Assembly: GCF_010667575.1 (NCBI RefSeq)
Contig: NZ_JAABNT010000005.1
Location: 62,001-126,000 of the forward strand
Source of the DNA: Sulfitobacter sediminilitoris
Lineage (GTDB): Bacteria; Pseudomonadota; Alphaproteobacteria; Rhodobacterales; Rhodobacteraceae
Reading direction: 5' to 3'
Length of the DNA stretch: 64,000 bases
The stretch's first letter is position 1. Every line of letters begins with the position of its first letter. Under the pieces are notes generated by a model. That model made no database searches. It was not told the origin of the DNA and was given only the letters and a program-made list of their open reading frames with translations. Below are positions 63,132-64,000 of this stretch, piece by piece. The position numbers and the translations under genes were made by a program.

Positions 63132-64000
63132 TCATTCGCCATAAGGCACCCAGATATTCTTGACCTCTGTTGCTGCCTGCAGAAACGCATGTCCCTCGCC
63201 AGCCGCGCCCATCCAGTCGCGGGCGTGTCCGTTGTTCACCCAAGTCCGCTTGAGATTTGTGGCCGATCCCTTTTCGATCACTGCGCTCAACGCGCTCGCC
63301 CCGAAAGACCAGACTGCGTCAACGTCCATGTGCCGCGCCAGCGGATCGGCAATATCGGACTGCGGTCCGGTCAGGATGTTCACCACGCCCGCAGGCACGT
63401 CCGAGGTTTCCAGCACCTGAATAAAGTCAGTTGCGGCCAGCGGAAACGGCTCAGACGCAGACAGGATCACGCGGTTGCCCATCGCGATGGCAGGCGCCAT
63501 GCAGGAGATCAACCCCAGCAGGGGTGCCTCTGCAGGGCACAGCGCACCGATGACGCCCACGGGTTCCTTCATCGCAATGGCCACGCCGCGGATCGGCACA
63601 CCATGGACCTGACCGTCGTATTTGTCGGCCCAAGCCGCATAGGTGAACAAACGTTTGACGCACGCCGCCACCTCTTTCGCACCGGTCTTGCCGCCCTGCA
63701 TGGCGTCGAGCCGTGCTGCGAATTCATCTGCCCGCGCATCAAGGTTCTCTGCAATATAATAGAGGATCTGCGCACGCAGGTGTCCCGTTGTCTTTGACCA
63801 TCCTTTTGCGGCATGTGCTGCTTCGACAGCGTTGCGCAGGTCCTTGCGGTTTGCGATGCTGGCGTGCCCCAACAGCTTGCCTGCCTTGCCGTAGACCGGC
63901 GCGGAATAGCCGCCGTCGGGGCGCGCTTGCTTGCCGCCGATATACAGCTTGGCAGTGCGGTCGACGCCATCTGCCGGTCCACCCTCGCCAGTGAACGGTT
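63132..64000 (-). CDS. Aldehyde dehydrogenase family protein, 3' part
   Basis: The frame is open to the right edge, so the gene continues beyond 64000; about 289 C-terminal residues are visible. They hold AAHAAKGWSKTTGHLRAQILYYIAENLDARADEF and PVGVIGALCPAEAPLLGL, the cofactor-side half of an ALDH fold, then a short tail with no catalytic-Cys block. This resembles the second, degenerate ALDH unit of the long (about 780-residue) enzymes seen in Rhodobacterales near deoC, with the catalytic unit off the edge. The apparent TTG start at 63872 is therefore not the real one; the frame reads KLYIGGKQARPDGGYSAPVYG upstream of it. Confidence 0.8.
   Translation of the reverse strand, partial: PFTGEGGPADGVDRTAKLYIGGKQARPDGGYSAPVYGKAGKLLGHASIANRKDLRNAVEAAHAAKGWSKTTGHLRAQILYYIAENLDARADEFAARLDAMQGGKTGAKEVAACVKRLFTYAAWADKYDGQVHGVPIRGVAIAMKEPVGVIGALCPAEAPLLGLISCMAPAIAMGNRVILSASEPFPLAATDFIQVLETSDVPAGVVNILTGPQSDIADPLARHMDVDAVWSFGASALSAVIEKGSATNLKRTWVNNGHARDWMGAAGEGHAFLQAATEVKNIWVPYGE

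Overview
The window is a GC-rich, gene-dense chromosomal segment of an alphaproteobacterium, most likely order Rhodobacterales (Roseobacter group). This rests on the gene families and their order: a FtsK/LolA neighbourhood, a lspA - DUF3035 lipoprotein - twin M16 peptidase run, a DUF3576 lipoprotein - leuS - lptE - holA run, an XRE-cupin regulator beside dimethylglycine dehydrogenase-type enzymes, and a short RTX-repeat protein. I cannot fix the genus from sequence alone. I found no rRNA, tRNA, CRISPR array, intact transposase, integrase or prophage.

Layout. 1-6500: end of a MscS channel gene, a flavoprotein, then a leftward block of DUF3576 lipoprotein, leuS, lptE, holA and a glutathione S-transferase. 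6.8-8.4 kb: porin and YggS protein. 8.4-8.75 kb: non-coding stretch with a long imperfect palindrome. 8.7-14 kb: leftward ribA and L,D-transpeptidase, an orphan OmpR-type response regulator, then rightward xth, CnoX-like thioredoxin, LON-domain protein and Trm112. 14-22.6 kb: UbiH-type monooxygenase, amidase, aminotransferase, ftsK, an unrecognised lysine-rich helical protein, and lolA. 22.7-27 kb: lytic transglycosylase, AEC transporter, hspQ, an anti-sigma kinase/antagonist pair and a thiolase.

27.2-34.7 kb is the main catabolic cluster, all rightward: XRE-cupin regulator behind two matching 25-bp dyads, LysE exporter, GFA-family protein, two paralogous dimethylglycine/sarcosine dehydrogenase-type flavoenzymes, and between them a betaine-homocysteine-methyltransferase-like gene. 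Together they suit stepwise removal of methyl groups from glycine betaine or related N-methyl compounds (betaine to dimethylglycine to sarcosine to glycine), with one-carbon units passed to homocysteine and tetrahydrofolate. Substrates are inferred. 34.7-42 kb is mixed metabolism: RarD-like permease, NTF2-like protein, pseudouridine synthase, methyltransferase, aldehyde dehydrogenase, peroxiredoxin, a two-gene glycosyltransferase unit and a Tat-type L,D-transpeptidase.

42-52 kb holds pnp, rpsO, truB and rbfA in their usual order and strand, but spread over almost 10 kb by inserted accessory genes: a 71-residue protein, a divergent amidinotransferase/amidase pair, an RTX-repeat gene broken by one in-frame amber codon, a DUF1643 protein and a phosphodiester-glycosidase-like secreted protein. 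51.9-64 kb is mostly housekeeping: dapB, a small secreted protein, a DUF1674 (SDHAF4-like) protein, rsmB, a PhnD-like protein, a heparinase-like protein, purH, lspA, DUF3035 lipoprotein, the two M16 proteins, and the 3' part of an aldehyde dehydrogenase leaving the window.

The best candidates for something undescribed are the lysine-rich 205-residue protein between ftsK and lolA, the paired operator-like dyads before the XRE-cupin gene, the palindrome at 8.6 kb, and the amber-interrupted RTX gene.
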